This document shows, piece after piece, positions 42,201 through 51,046 of a stretch of 60,634 nucleotides of DNA. The notes beneath the pieces were generated by a model, which saw only the letters and a program-made list of their open reading frames with translations, was not told the DNA's origin and did no database searches. The stretch spans positions 1-60,634 of the forward strand of contig CAZWVT010000007.1 of assembly GCA_964636665.1 (NCBI GenBank). Direction: 5' to 3'. Positions within the stretch are counted from its first letter, which is position 1. Each line of letters starts with the position of its first letter. A program made the position numbers and the translations under genes. This stretch comes from JAAYLC01 sp964636665 (GTDB lineage Bacteria; Bacteroidota; Bacteroidia; Flavobacteriales; Flavobacteriaceae).

Positions 42201-44753
42201 GGTGAAAAAGTGCAAATTACATTTCCTTCGGGTAGTGAAGGCACTGCTTTGTTAAGTGTGGAAAACGGAACCGAAGTTGTTTATTCAAAGTGGATTGAAA
42301 CCACCAAAGGAATTACCAATACTTCATTTGACATTACCGAAAAAATGAGTCCGAATGTGTATGTTTCCATTTCTTTGTTGCAACCTCATCATCAAGTTAA
42401 AAACAATCTTCCGATGCGGCTTTATGGAGTTGTTCCTATTACTGTCGAAAATAAAAACACGCATTTGACACCAAAAATCGAGTTGCCGAAATCTGTAAAA
42501 CCCGATGAAAAATTTACTGTAAAAGTTTCAGAAGAAAAAGGATTGCCGATGACCTACACGCTCGCCATCGTTGATGAAGGATTATTAGACCTGACCCGCT
42601 TCAAAACACCTACGATTCACGATGAGTTTTACGGAAAAGAAGCACTTGGCGTAAAAACTTTTGACATGTACGATTTCGTAATCGGCGCTTATTCCGGAAC
42701 TGTTGAAAATATTTATACCATTGGAGGAGGAGACGATGCCATAGCAGCAAAAAACAGAAAAGCCGAACGTTTTAAACCCGTTGTGAAATTTCTGGGTCCA
42801 TTTTCTTTAAAAGCAGGAAATACTGCACAACACGAAATATTAATTTCAAATTATGTAGGCTCGGTCAGAGCAATGGTTGTGGGCGGTGATGCTGCCAATC
42901 AGGCGTATGGAAGTACAGATAAAACTGTTCAAGTAAAGAAACCGTTAATGGTATTGGCATCTTTACCTCGAAAACTTTCTCCCGGCGAAAAAGTGACGCT
43001 TCCGGTTACGGTATTTGCAATGGAAAGTGCATTAAAATCGGTGAATGTTTCTGTGAAGACATCTTCCGGATTGAAACCTTTGCAACAGACAAATCAAACA
43101 ATCAGTTTTAATGAAGTCGGTGAGCAAATAGTAAATTTTGAATTTGAAGTATTGCCATCGGATTTGGTGCAAACGGTTGAAGTTGTCGCAAACGCAAATG
43201 GAGAAACCGCAACAACTTATGTGGAGATTGATGTTTTAAATCCCAATCCGGTTGTCACCAAAATAACAAATTATGAACTTCAACCGGATGCAAATAAACA
43301 GATTGCGTTTACGCCATTTGGAGTAGGAGGAACAAACGAAGCGCTTATAGAATTTTCAACGTTGCCTCCAATGAATTTTTCGGGAAGAATGGAATTTTTA
43401 ATTCAGTATCCTTATGGATGTTTGGAGCAAATTACTTCCATCGGATTTCCGCAACTTTACCTGTCTGATATTTTTGACATTTCATCGAATCAAAAACAAA
43501 AAATTCAAGAAAATGTGGAAGCAGTAATCGGCAGAATGCATCATTATCAATTGAGAAACGGCGGGCTGTCCTATTGGCCGGGTGAAAATACAGCCGATGA
43601 TTGGAGTACCAATTACGCCGGACATTTTATGTTGGAAGCTCGACAAAAAGGATATGCCTTGCCGGTAGGATTTTTAAACAATTGGATATCGTATCAACAA
43701 CAAAAAGCAAGACAATGGCGAAATAGTGACAGAGTTTACAATTCAACATTTATTCAAGCTTATCGTTTATATACGTTAGCATTGTCGGGAAATCCGGAGT
43801 TGGCGGTTATGAATCGCTTAAGAGAAAGCAAAGACATGAGTAACGATGCTCGTTGGCGACTTGCTGCTGCTTATGCTTTGATAGGAAAATCAGATGTAGC
43901 AAATCAGTTAATTCAAAATGCTCACATTGATTTTATTCCGAACAGAGAAGATGTTTATTCCTACGGTTCACCTTTTAGAAACAAAACAATGGCACTTGAA
44001 ACAATGGTAATGCTAAACAAAAACGGTTATTATGAATTGGCGGAATCCATTGCTAAAGAGTTGTCTTCAGATCGTTGGCTCAGTACTCAGGAAACGGCTT
44101 ATGCGCTGTTGGCAATGTCTAAAATGATAACTGAAAACGGTGGAAAATCGATACACTTGAAAACAATTCAAAACGGAAAAACTCAGGAAGTAAAAACCAA
44201 TCGTGCGATGGCGACCAAAGAATTATCTTTTGCAATGGGTAATAATACAGTGGAAATCCAAAATGAGCAAAACAACTTGGTTTACGTTTCATTGGTTCAA
44301 AAAGGAAAACTTCCCGTGGGCGAAGAATTAACCGAACAGAACAATTTAATGGTCAAAACCATTTTTGTAGATGAATCAGATGCACCCGTAAATAGCGACA
44401 TACTAAAACAAGGAACTGAAATAATCGCAGTAATTTCTGTTGAAAATACCAGCCGAAACGAGGTTAAAAATCTTGCATTAACTCAAATTTTCCCAAGCGG
44501 TTGGGAAATAGTAAACACTTCCTTTACCGAACACGGAGGAGGAACTACCGGACAAGCTCGTTTTACGGACATTCGAGATGACCGTGTCAATTTCTTCTTC
44601 GATTTAAAAGCAAAAGAAAAACGAAGTTTTAAAGTCAAATTAAACGCTTCTTATTTAGGGAAATATTATCTGCCGGGAACGCAAGCAGAAGGCATGTATG
44701 ATCGTTCATATTTTGCACGAAATAAAGGACGGTGGGTAGAAGTAGTGAAATAA
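39204..44753 (+). CDS. Bacterial alpha-2-macroglobulin (YfhM-like) lipoprotein with thioester
   Basis: A 1849-aa envelope protease trap. A signal peptide with lipobox VVSAC (Cys20) anchors it in the membrane. The MG/A2M domains run from about residue 40 to 1250, with GFLYTERGVYRPGDSIHLTF marking the typical YPGD-like MG1 region and ETEMNVV/SVNVS segments beyond. The thioester motif Cys1406-Leu-Glu-Gln1409 is intact in YGCLEQITSIGFPQLYL, in the alpha/alpha-toroid TED domain that follows. The C-terminal receptor-like domain ends the protein. pbpC follows after 13 bp; this pairing is well known and suggests defence of a damaged cell wall against host or competitor proteases. Confidence 0.94.
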   Translation: MKSSRFILFILLTSIVVSACKEQSATSKTDSIFLFKEYISHTTYGVKSIMTDIRVGLVKPLDNQGEINNDLLEISPKTAGVLKLTNDNELIFQPNEPLKRDTEYFVKVRLDKIYPNQPKDFKTFTFSFKTIAPNFTVSAGNLQSSSDELYYLELQLTASDVISLEKAQEIIYVTQNGENLPIRWSENLPDGNVFNMVVDNISRADDNTEIYIGWKGKALNIKNDGGFTYSIPQKPKMTVVKMTTTASPQRMLKINFSNPLEDGQDFSGLVSMGDMHDVRYEVEGNVLNVYPQNRLEGYVEVTVFNGIKDMYGYRLEEDFRQTVSFEQLKPEVRMLSKGVILPDSHQTPLYFEAVNLSKIDVRIIEIYEQNVLQFLQGYNLNDNNVYDIRRVGRRIAKQTIDLGNQELVLSENWRAYAIDLSQYFKASPGAIYQVELSFKPEYIRYECENSTFSDDDYPSYYYDDLDLITDEEVREEAYWNNQTYSWRRYNYNWQQRDNPCHPAYYNENRFVTANVLGSNLGMIVKKGTNGTYHFYASNLLSTTPESGVEISLYNYQKNKIQTVSTDNNGKAVVKIKNQAAFAVAKKRENYSYVKLEDGNALSMSNFDISGKELQRGLKGFLYTERGVYRPGDSIHLTFVLNDAANPLPKGHPITMSLTDARGKLVQNFIRHTEEKSDVAQEHFFYFPITTDDFAPNGNWEATVNVGGAQFSKTIRLASIKPNRLKVMMDFDEEILDAQKPITGVVKASWLQGAPARNLKMDATATIRTSSAGFSQHPNYIFTDPTRKFDETEMNVVESTLSADGVTTFTKKINLGKNAPGMLRASFLTKVYEGGGDFSMDVITKDLAPFSHFVGLKAPPKNEYQSYNTDKNTTFEVVSTDIKGKNAGNRKLEVKLYRIEWQWWWNRGEDNLSQYEASSVHRPMQHFEIETNAQGKGNFTLNVPNNDSGRYLIRITDLNSGHATGTVVYFYNNWWERPSDMNAESAKMLYFSSDKDSYEVGEKVQITFPSGSEGTALLSVENGTEVVYSKWIETTKGITNTSFDITEKMSPNVYVSISLLQPHHQVKNNLPMRLYGVVPITVENKNTHLTPKIELPKSVKPDEKFTVKVSEEKGLPMTYTLAIVDEGLLDLTRFKTPTIHDEFYGKEALGVKTFDMYDFVIGAYSGTVENIYTIGGGDDAIAAKNRKAERFKPVVKFLGPFSLKAGNTAQHEILISNYVGSVRAMVVGGDAANQAYGSTDKTVQVKKPLMVLASLPRKLSPGEKVTLPVTVFAMESALKSVNVSVKTSSGLKPLQQTNQTISFNEVGEQIVNFEFEVLPSDLVQTVEVVANANGETATTYVEIDVLNPNPVVTKITNYELQPDANKQIAFTPFGVGGTNEALIEFSTLPPMNFSGRMEFLIQYPYGCLEQITSIGFPQLYLSDIFDISSNQKQKIQENVEAVIGRMHHYQLRNGGLSYWPGENTADDWSTNYAGHFMLEARQKGYALPVGFLNNWISYQQQKARQWRNSDRVYNSTFIQAYRLYTLALSGNPELAVMNRLRESKDMSNDARWRLAAAYALIGKSDVANQLIQNAHIDFIPNREDVYSYGSPFRNKTMALETMVMLNKNGYYELAESIAKELSSDRWLSTQETAYALLAMSKMITENGGKSIHLKTIQNGKTQEVKTNRAMATKELSFAMGNNTVEIQNEQNNLVYVSLVQKGKLPVGEELTEQNNLMVKTIFVDESDAPVNSDILKQGTEIIAVISVENTSRNEVKNLALTQIFPSGWEIVNTSFTEHGGGTTGQARFTDIRDDRVNFFFDLKAKEKRSFKVKLNASYLGKYYLPGTQAEGMYDRSYFARNKGRWVEVVK

Positions 44754-44766
44754 GTACAAAAAAACG

Positions 44767-47130
44767 ATGTTGACACAAAAAATTGGCAACTACATCAAAA
44801 GTCATAAAATCAAAATTGCAGTTGTATCGATTTTGTTTGCAGCTTGGTATTTTTCTCTGTCTTTTCCTCTTTTCGATTCGCCTGTATCAACGGTAGTAAG
44901 CAGTCGTTCGGGAGAATTATTAGGCGCACGGATTGCCCAAGATGAACAATGGAGATTTCCGCAAATGGATTCCGTACCTTATCGTTTTGAAAAGTGCATT
45001 TTACTTTTTGAAGACGAATATTTTTATTCACATCCGGGGTTTAATCCGGTTTCCATATCCAAAGCATTTGTAAATAATATCAAAGGATTTCCTCGTCGTG
45101 GTGCCAGTACGATTACACAACAAGTTATCCGACTTTCCCGAAAAGACAAAAAACGCAATTATCTTGAAAAATTTGTCGAAGTGATTCAGGCAACGCGTTT
45201 AGAAGCAAGTCTCAGCAAAAAATCAATTCTCAATTTATATGCTACTCACGCGCCTTTTGGTGGAAATGTCGTCGGGTTGGAAACAGCTTCTTGGCGATAT
45301 TTTGGGATACCTTCATCAGAATTAACTTGGGGACAGGCCGCCGCATTGGCAGTACTTCCGAATGCTCCATCGTTAATATTTCCCGGAAAAAATGAAGCTG
45401 TTTTAAAAGAAAAACGCGATAAATTGCTCTTTAAACTTTTCCAAAAAGGTATTATCGATGAAATTACCTATGAACTTTCAAGAGCAGAAAATTTACCCGA
45501 CAAACCGCAACCTTTACCGAATTATGCACCTCATTTTACGGAGAAAATAAGAAGTGAAAATCCCGGAAAAAAAGTAGTTACAACCCTTGATTATCAATTG
45601 CAAAATCAAGTAAATAAAATTGTTGGCGAACATTATTTTCAATTGCGGCAAAATCACATCCACAACCTTGCAGTTGTGGTCTTGGACATTGAAAATCGTG
45701 AAGTTTTGGCTTATGTAGGCAATTCTCCAACTACGGAAAAATATAAAAATTATGTAGATATCATTCAGAGTTCCAGAAGTACGGGAAGTATTCTGAAACC
45801 TTTTTTGTTTGCATCTGTTTTGCATTCCGGAGAACTACTTCCAAATACTTTGGTCAGTGATGTTCCCACTTCAATCAACGGTTATGTGCCTGAAAATTTC
45901 ACAAAAAGTTTTCAAGGAGCTGTTCCTGCGAGTACAGCACTTTCCCGGTCTCTAAACATTCCGGCAGTACGGATGTTGCGCAGTTATGGAATTCAGCGTT
46001 TTTACAATGCGTTGAGTAAAACCAATCAAAAAGGAATCAACAAACCGGCAGATTATTATGGGTTGTCATTTATTTTGGGCGGTGCGGAAAGCAGTTTGTG
46101 GGACATCACAAAAGCTTATGCAGGATTGGCGGGAACGGTAAATTTTATTCAAAAATCCGCTTCCGAATATCGGGAACTGGAATTTGCAGAACCGATTTAC
46201 ATCAAAAATAAAGAAGCACATTTTGGCAAAACTCAGGCGAGACCTCCAATTTGGGATGCAGGTGCCGTTTATACAACGCTGGAAGCGATGAAAAATGTAA
46301 ACAGACCGGAAGGAGAAGAGAGCTGGCAGTTTTTCAGTGACAGCCGGCCAATTGCTTGGAAAACCGGAACAAGCTACGGATTTAAAGATGCTTGGGCTGT
46401 GGGCGTAACTCCAAAATATGCCATCGGCGTTTGGGCAGGAAATGCAACCGGAGAGGGAAGGCCGGGACTTACGGGCATTCTCGCAGCTGCGCCTGTGCTT
46501 TTTGATGTTTTAAAAATATTGCCTAATTCAGATTGGTTTACACCGCCTTTTGATGAATTAAAAGAAGTTTCTGTTTGTACAAAAAGCGGTTTTTTGAGTG
46601 GCATCTATTGTGAAAAATCCGAGATGCAGTGGATTCCAAAATCAGGAGAACAAACGGCAACCTGTATGTATCATTTTCCAATTGTCTTAGATAAAACCGA
46701 ACAATTTCGAGTGAATTCTTCTTGTTATCCGATTCCGGATATGAAACATAAAAACTGGTTTGTGCTTCCGCCGATGATGGAATATTATTACGCCGGACAA
46801 CATCCCGAATACAAGGTTTTACCAACATTTTTGCCCGGATGTTTCAGCGAACGCGAAAAATTAATGGATTTTATTTTTCCAAAAGAAAATGAAATTGTAA
46901 TCATTCCTGTGAATTTTGACGAATTTAGAAATGAAATTATTCTCAAACTCGCACACCGACAGCCGGATACAAATGTTTATTGGTATTTGGATGAAGCGTA
47001 TATCGGAACGACAAAAGATTTTCACGAACTGAGCCTCTCGCCAAATCCCGGAAAATACACGCTGCTTGTAATGGACGATTTTGGAAATCAATTAAAACGA
47101 AATGTCGAATTTAGAGCGATTATGAATTGA
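44767..47130 (+). CDS. pbpC: Penicillin-binding protein 1C
   Basis: Bifunctional class A PBP without a dedicated cell-wall elongation role. After an N-terminal TM helix (about 17-33) comes the GT51 glycosyltransferase domain with catalytic Glu82 in FEDEYFYSHPGFNPVSI and the RRGASTITQQVIRL motif. The transpeptidase domain has Ser341-x-x-Lys344 (GSILKP), SRSLNIPAV (SxN motif) and Lys532-Thr-Gly (WKTGTSYG). A C-terminal BiPBP_C domain (about 700-787) is specific to PbpC. Length 787 aa. It is 13 bp downstream of the alpha-2-macroglobulin gene and probably repairs peptidoglycan at breach sites. The convergent response-regulator stop lies 6 bp beyond its own. Confidence 0.94.
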   Translation: MLTQKIGNYIKSHKIKIAVVSILFAAWYFSLSFPLFDSPVSTVVSSRSGELLGARIAQDEQWRFPQMDSVPYRFEKCILLFEDEYFYSHPGFNPVSISKAFVNNIKGFPRRGASTITQQVIRLSRKDKKRNYLEKFVEVIQATRLEASLSKKSILNLYATHAPFGGNVVGLETASWRYFGIPSSELTWGQAAALAVLPNAPSLIFPGKNEAVLKEKRDKLLFKLFQKGIIDEITYELSRAENLPDKPQPLPNYAPHFTEKIRSENPGKKVVTTLDYQLQNQVNKIVGEHYFQLRQNHIHNLAVVVLDIENREVLAYVGNSPTTEKYKNYVDIIQSSRSTGSILKPFLFASVLHSGELLPNTLVSDVPTSINGYVPENFTKSFQGAVPASTALSRSLNIPAVRMLRSYGIQRFYNALSKTNQKGINKPADYYGLSFILGGAESSLWDITKAYAGLAGTVNFIQKSASEYRELEFAEPIYIKNKEAHFGKTQARPPIWDAGAVYTTLEAMKNVNRPEGEESWQFFSDSRPIAWKTGTSYGFKDAWAVGVTPKYAIGVWAGNATGEGRPGLTGILAAAPVLFDVLKILPNSDWFTPPFDELKEVSVCTKSGFLSGIYCEKSEMQWIPKSGEQTATCMYHFPIVLDKTEQFRVNSSCYPIPDMKHKNWFVLPPMMEYYYAGQHPEYKVLPTFLPGCFSEREKLMDFIFPKENEIVIIPVNFDEFRNEIILKLAHRQPDTNVYWYLDEAYIGTTKDFHELSLSPNPGKYTLLVMDDFGNQLKRNVEFRAIMN

Positions 47131-47136
47131 CATAAT

Positions 47137-47781
47137 TCAATCCAACAAGTTATACTCAAAAACAAGTTTAACCAGTCCGACAGTGTTTCTCGCTCCGGTT
47201 TTAATCAGCATATTTCGGCGGTGGGTTTCGACCGTTCCAAAACTGATGTTTAGCTTTTCTGCAATTTCTTGTGTGGTTTTCTCATTCATAATGAGTCTGA
47301 GAACGTCTTTTTCTCTTCGCGATAACTTTGGAAATGAATTGGAAATTTTTTGTTTTGCAGATTTGGTAAGGCTGTTAATCAAAATCTCGTTTACTTCTTC
47401 GTCAACATATTTTTTCCCGTTATAAACTGCTTTAATTGCTTTAATCACCTCCTTCTGACTTGCATTTTTAAGAACGTAACCTTTGGCACCATTGCCGAAC
47501 ATCAATTTGATGAGACTGCTTTCTTTATGCATTGAAATTGCAATAACTTTAATTTCCGAATCCAACTGAAGGATTTTTTTGCACGTTTCAAAACCATTCA
47601 TATTTGGCATGTTGACATCTAACAACACTACATCCGGCTTTGAAATGGAAATTTTCTCCAGTGCTTCTTTGCCACTAGTTGCATAATCTGTAAAAACAAT
47701 TTCATCGTGATTGTCTAATAACAATTGAAGCCCTTCTATGACCATTTTGTGATCATCAACAATAAATACTTTTATTTTCAT
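47137..47781 (-). CDS. NarL/LuxR-type response regulator
   Basis: DNA-binding response regulator. The receiver domain has the acidic pocket VFIVDDHK and the phospho-acceptor Asp55 in VVLLDVNMP; the conserved Lys lies in KGYVLKNAS. The C-terminal HTH is LSRREKDVLRLIMNEKTTQEIAEKLNISFGTVETHR, a LuxR type. Length 214 aa. Its start overlaps the stop of the histidine kinase gene by 4 bp (ATGA), so the two are translationally coupled and form a cognate pair. Targets are unknown. Confidence 0.93.
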   Translation of the reverse strand: MKIKVFIVDDHKMVIEGLQLLLDNHDEIVFTDYATSGKEALEKISISKPDVVLLDVNMPNMNGFETCKKILQLDSEIKVIAISMHKESSLIKLMFGNGAKGYVLKNASQKEVIKAIKAVYNGKKYVDEEVNEILINSLTKSAKQKISNSFPKLSRREKDVLRLIMNEKTTQEIAEKLNISFGTVETHRRNMLIKTGARNTVGLVKLVFEYNLLD

Positions 47782-49751
47782 CGGTTTAAAGGAATGTTTA
47801 TGGTTATGGTTGTTCCTTCATTAATAATACTTTCCCATTGGATGGTACCTTCGAGAAAATCAACTCTGCTATTAATGTTTTTCAATCCCAATCCTTTGTT
47901 TTTACATGCTTTTTCATAATCAAATCCGCATCCGTCGTCTTCAATAATCAATTGAATTTCTTTTTCAGAACCAATCAATTGAATCAAAATGTTTTTGGCT
48001 TCCGCATGTTTTCTGATATTGGATAAAATTTCTTGTATCAGCCTAAATATAGTAATTCGTTTTGTAGTATCGGTTGATTCGGGTAAATTATGAATGTCAA
48101 CAGTGGCGTTAATCCCAGAGGTACTCAGCTGTTCTGCAATATCTTCTAGATATCCTTCCAGCCCGACGAGATTAAAAAAATGAGGAGTCATATTATGCGA
48201 AATCCGACGAACTTCAATACAAGATGCATCAATAAGCTGATATGTTTTTTGAGTTATATCTAATTTTTCATCTTTGTCAAATTGATTTTTAAAAGTTGTA
48301 AAATGAGCTTTTACACTACTCAATAATCCTCCAAGGCCGTCGTGTAAATCTTGGGCAATTCGCAAACGTTCTGCCTCTTGTCCTTCGATAATACTTTCCA
48401 TGGCCAGCAACTTATTCTTCTGCGTAAGTTCTTTTATTTTCTGTTGCTGAATGGTGTTTTTATATTGAAGTCGTTTTCTATGGAAAAAATAAAAACCTAT
48501 CGTACTCATCAATAAAATTCCTCCGCCTATTAATAATAACGTTTGCTCTTTTTCTTTTTTAGCCAATGTAGTTTTTATCTTTTCGCTTTGATATTTTGCT
48601 TCTAATTCTAAAAGCGTTTCATTTTTATGATTCTCAATCAGTTGTTCATAAGAATTTAGATAAGCATCATTAAACGAAAAAGCTTTTTCAAAATCGCCGG
48701 TTGTTTTGTAATAATCGGAAATAGAACGTAATAAAAGAGATTTGTCGCGCAAAGACGGAATTGTATGAATGGCATTTTCTGCACGATTGATAATCATCTT
48801 CATCATTAAAGTGTCTCCCGAATTTGTTTTTGCATCAATCAGAAAACGCAGGTTGATATCAGCATCCGGATTGTTAGGATGTATTTCTGAAGCGCGTTCC
48901 AGATAAGGAAGTGCTTTTTGAAAATCTTGTTGGCGCAAGTATAAGTTTCCAAGATTGGCAAATGCATCGTAATTGTAATACTCATTTTCGGGAATTTCCA
49001 GACTTTTTAAAAAATAGGATTCTGCAATCGAAAAATTTTCCAATGAAGAATGGATACTCCCGAGATTGATGTAGCAACTTTTTAGGAGTACCACATTGTT
49101 CTGTTTTCTTGCTTTTTCATATGCCATTTCATAGTATAATTGGGCTTTTTTATAATTGTCACTCGTATGAAAAAGAACGCCCAACGTGTGGTACATATCG
49201 CCGACATAAGAAAGTTGGTGTTTTTTGCAGATTTCAATTGCTTTAAAATAAAAAACAGATGCTTTTTCTACATCTCCGAAAATAATTTCATAATACAAAC
49301 CTTTAATTTCTATAGACTTGGCAATGCCGGTATAAAAGTGATGTGTTTCGGAAAGTTTTAAAGCTTGGTCAGCGTAATACAATGCCTTTTTATCACTTTT
49401 ATTGATATAATTCCAGGCAGTTTTTAAATGTAAATCTACCGCTTTACTAATGTTTTTTTGCTTTTCTAGTAAGTTCACATAGCCATCGATAAAAAGTGGA
49501 AAATCAGTTTGACTGTGTTGAAAAACATATTCGTAGATTTCCAATTGTATGACCTCCGATTGCTGATGAATGTAATTATTTAAGGAGATCTGTTTTTGAC
49601 GAAATTGTTTTGTTTCGTTTATGACATTTAACTCAGCAATTGTACTGTCTATATATTTTTGATTAAAATTTTGACTTTGAACAAAACTTATACAAAAGCA
49701 TAATAATACGAAAATAGCCCAATGCGTGTATGTCGATAATCGTTGGAACAT
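47778..49751 (-). CDS. TPR-containing sensor histidine kinase (HisKA_3, NarX-like)
   Basis: Sensor kinase with a signal peptide (1-26), a TPR-rich periplasmic region (about 110-340; repeats such as KKAQLYYEMAYEKARKQNN), a single TM helix (about 404-424) and a cytoplasmic kinase. The HisKA_3 domain carries phospho-acceptor His470 in RIAQDLHDGLGGLLSSV, and the ATPase domain has the N-box EILSNIRKHAEA, DDGCGFD and GLGLKNI. Length 657 aa. This architecture, 7TM or TPR plus HisKA_3 plus LuxR partner, is common in Flavobacteriia. A near-consensus TATCTTAG box (49763-49756) with TTG 21 bp upstream sits just before the ATG, which would make the message nearly leaderless. Confidence 0.9.
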   Translation of the reverse strand: MFQRLSTYTHWAIFVLLCFCISFVQSQNFNQKYIDSTIAELNVINETKQFRQKQISLNNYIHQQSEVIQLEIYEYVFQHSQTDFPLFIDGYVNLLEKQKNISKAVDLHLKTAWNYINKSDKKALYYADQALKLSETHHFYTGIAKSIEIKGLYYEIIFGDVEKASVFYFKAIEICKKHQLSYVGDMYHTLGVLFHTSDNYKKAQLYYEMAYEKARKQNNVVLLKSCYINLGSIHSSLENFSIAESYFLKSLEIPENEYYNYDAFANLGNLYLRQQDFQKALPYLERASEIHPNNPDADINLRFLIDAKTNSGDTLMMKMIINRAENAIHTIPSLRDKSLLLRSISDYYKTTGDFEKAFSFNDAYLNSYEQLIENHKNETLLELEAKYQSEKIKTTLAKKEKEQTLLLIGGGILLMSTIGFYFFHRKRLQYKNTIQQQKIKELTQKNKLLAMESIIEGQEAERLRIAQDLHDGLGGLLSSVKAHFTTFKNQFDKDEKLDITQKTYQLIDASCIEVRRISHNMTPHFFNLVGLEGYLEDIAEQLSTSGINATVDIHNLPESTDTTKRITIFRLIQEILSNIRKHAEAKNILIQLIGSEKEIQLIIEDDGCGFDYEKACKNKGLGLKNINSRVDFLEGTIQWESIINEGTTITINIPLNR

Positions 49752-49843
49752 TGGGCTAAGATATTAAAAAACACGGTTTTGCGTCAATATATTTTTATTG
49801 AATCAGCGATATTGTAATGTGCATCTCAGTTAATATTATTTTA

Positions 49844-50821
49844 CTATTGATTTGCAGGGGTAAATCTTTCCACGGCATTTTCATAAGGTTCGAGGGTTTG
49901 CAGAAAATCATAAATGGCAGCAAGATCCTCGATTTCCATTCCTGAATACATTACCCAAGGCATTAAAGTCTGAAATTCTCCGGGTTTAACATCCGGAAGG
50001 GCATAGGTAGAATCTGAATATTTTTTAAACAATTGGACGAACTCTGTTTTTGTATAATTTTTGATTCCGGTTTCGTGAGGTGTGAGGTTTGGACCTCTTA
50101 AGATGCTTCCGTCGGGAAAAAGAAATTCTCTCCCGCCGCCGCCAACCGGTCCTACAAATTTTCCTTTATCGAATTGCGTATGACATTCTGCACAAGCCGC
50201 TGCATTAAAAATGTATTCTCCGTACTTTACAGTATTGGATTTTGAAGGTTTAGATGTGAGATTTGCTTTTTGAGGCATTGTTCTCATCAATAAGCTGAAA
50301 GGAAAATCAGCTTTGGATGGTGGATGTTGCGTAGTTACCGGAGGCAAGGTTCTTAAAAATGCAATTACCGATTCAATATCTTCCCGATCCAATTTTCCAA
50401 AATGATGATAGGGCATCACCGGAAAAATAGGCTCGCCGTCTCGTTTTACGCCGGTTGTAATTAACCTGAAAAGTTCACCATCAGTCCATTCTCCGATTCC
50501 ATAAGGCGTAATGTTTGAAGACACGAAAACTCCGGGAAATCCCATTGATTGATTAAAAATTTCTCCTCCTGCAAATTCAGTATTGGGAAATGGAGGCCCG
50601 GAAAACTTGGAAAAATCTCGTTCTGAATGACAATCGGCACACATCATCACATGATAGGAAAGATACCTGCCACGTTCAATTTTTTCTTGAGTAATTTCAA
50701 TGTCAATGTATTCTGCTTCCCCTACATTGGGTAGTGCCAATTTTACATAACTTACAAGTATTACAATTAATAACAGTAAGCTTGCAAGGATATAAAGTGA
50801 AATTTTCAATCCTTTTTTCAT
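49844..50821 (-). CDS. Di-haem cytochrome c, membrane-anchored
   Basis: A 325-aa c-type cytochrome with an N-terminal TM anchor (about 9-27) and two periplasmic cytochrome c domains. Haem sites are C61-A-D-C64-H65 and C210-A-E-C213-H214. Each domain is followed by the ITPYGIG or LTPHETGI motif with the block GEPIFPVMPYHHFG in the first, typical of the cytochrome subunit of membrane dehydrogenases. Candidate axial Met residues lie in FPVMPYH and TLMPWVMYS. No dehydrogenase or oxidase gene is adjacent, so its electron partners are unknown. The region between this gene and the next operon holds that operon's terminator. Confidence 0.9.
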   Translation of the reverse strand: MKKGLKISLYILASLLLLIVILVSYVKLALPNVGEAEYIDIEITQEKIERGRYLSYHVMMCADCHSERDFSKFSGPPFPNTEFAGGEIFNQSMGFPGVFVSSNITPYGIGEWTDGELFRLITTGVKRDGEPIFPVMPYHHFGKLDREDIESVIAFLRTLPPVTTQHPPSKADFPFSLLMRTMPQKANLTSKPSKSNTVKYGEYIFNAAACAECHTQFDKGKFVGPVGGGGREFLFPDGSILRGPNLTPHETGIKNYTKTEFVQLFKKYSDSTYALPDVKPGEFQTLMPWVMYSGMEIEDLAAIYDFLQTLEPYENAVERFTPANQ

Positions 50822-50969
50822 TTGGTTAGTTAGTTTTAGAGGTCAATTTTTTATCGCCTTTTAACAAAAATGTTTATGGGCATATTTGATTGTCCAAAAA
50901 TATTCTTTTAGTATCCAAAAAATATCAAAGAATTCCATGAGAATAAAAAATATGGGAATTCATAGAGGT

Positions 50970-51007
50970 AAAAAAATGACTGGGATTAGAAGTAATAATC
51001 CCGGTCA
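50970..51007 (-). terminator. Intrinsic terminator of the DUF1704 operon
   Basis: On the minus strand TGACCGGGATTA (51007-50996) pairs with TAATCCCAGTCA (50988-50977) over 12 bp with one G-U wobble and a 7-nt loop, followed by seven Ts. It starts 39 bp after the last stop codon of the operon. Confidence 0.85.
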
Positions 51008-51046
51008 AAATTTAATCAGAGAGAAGTTAGTCAGAGCAATGAAGAT

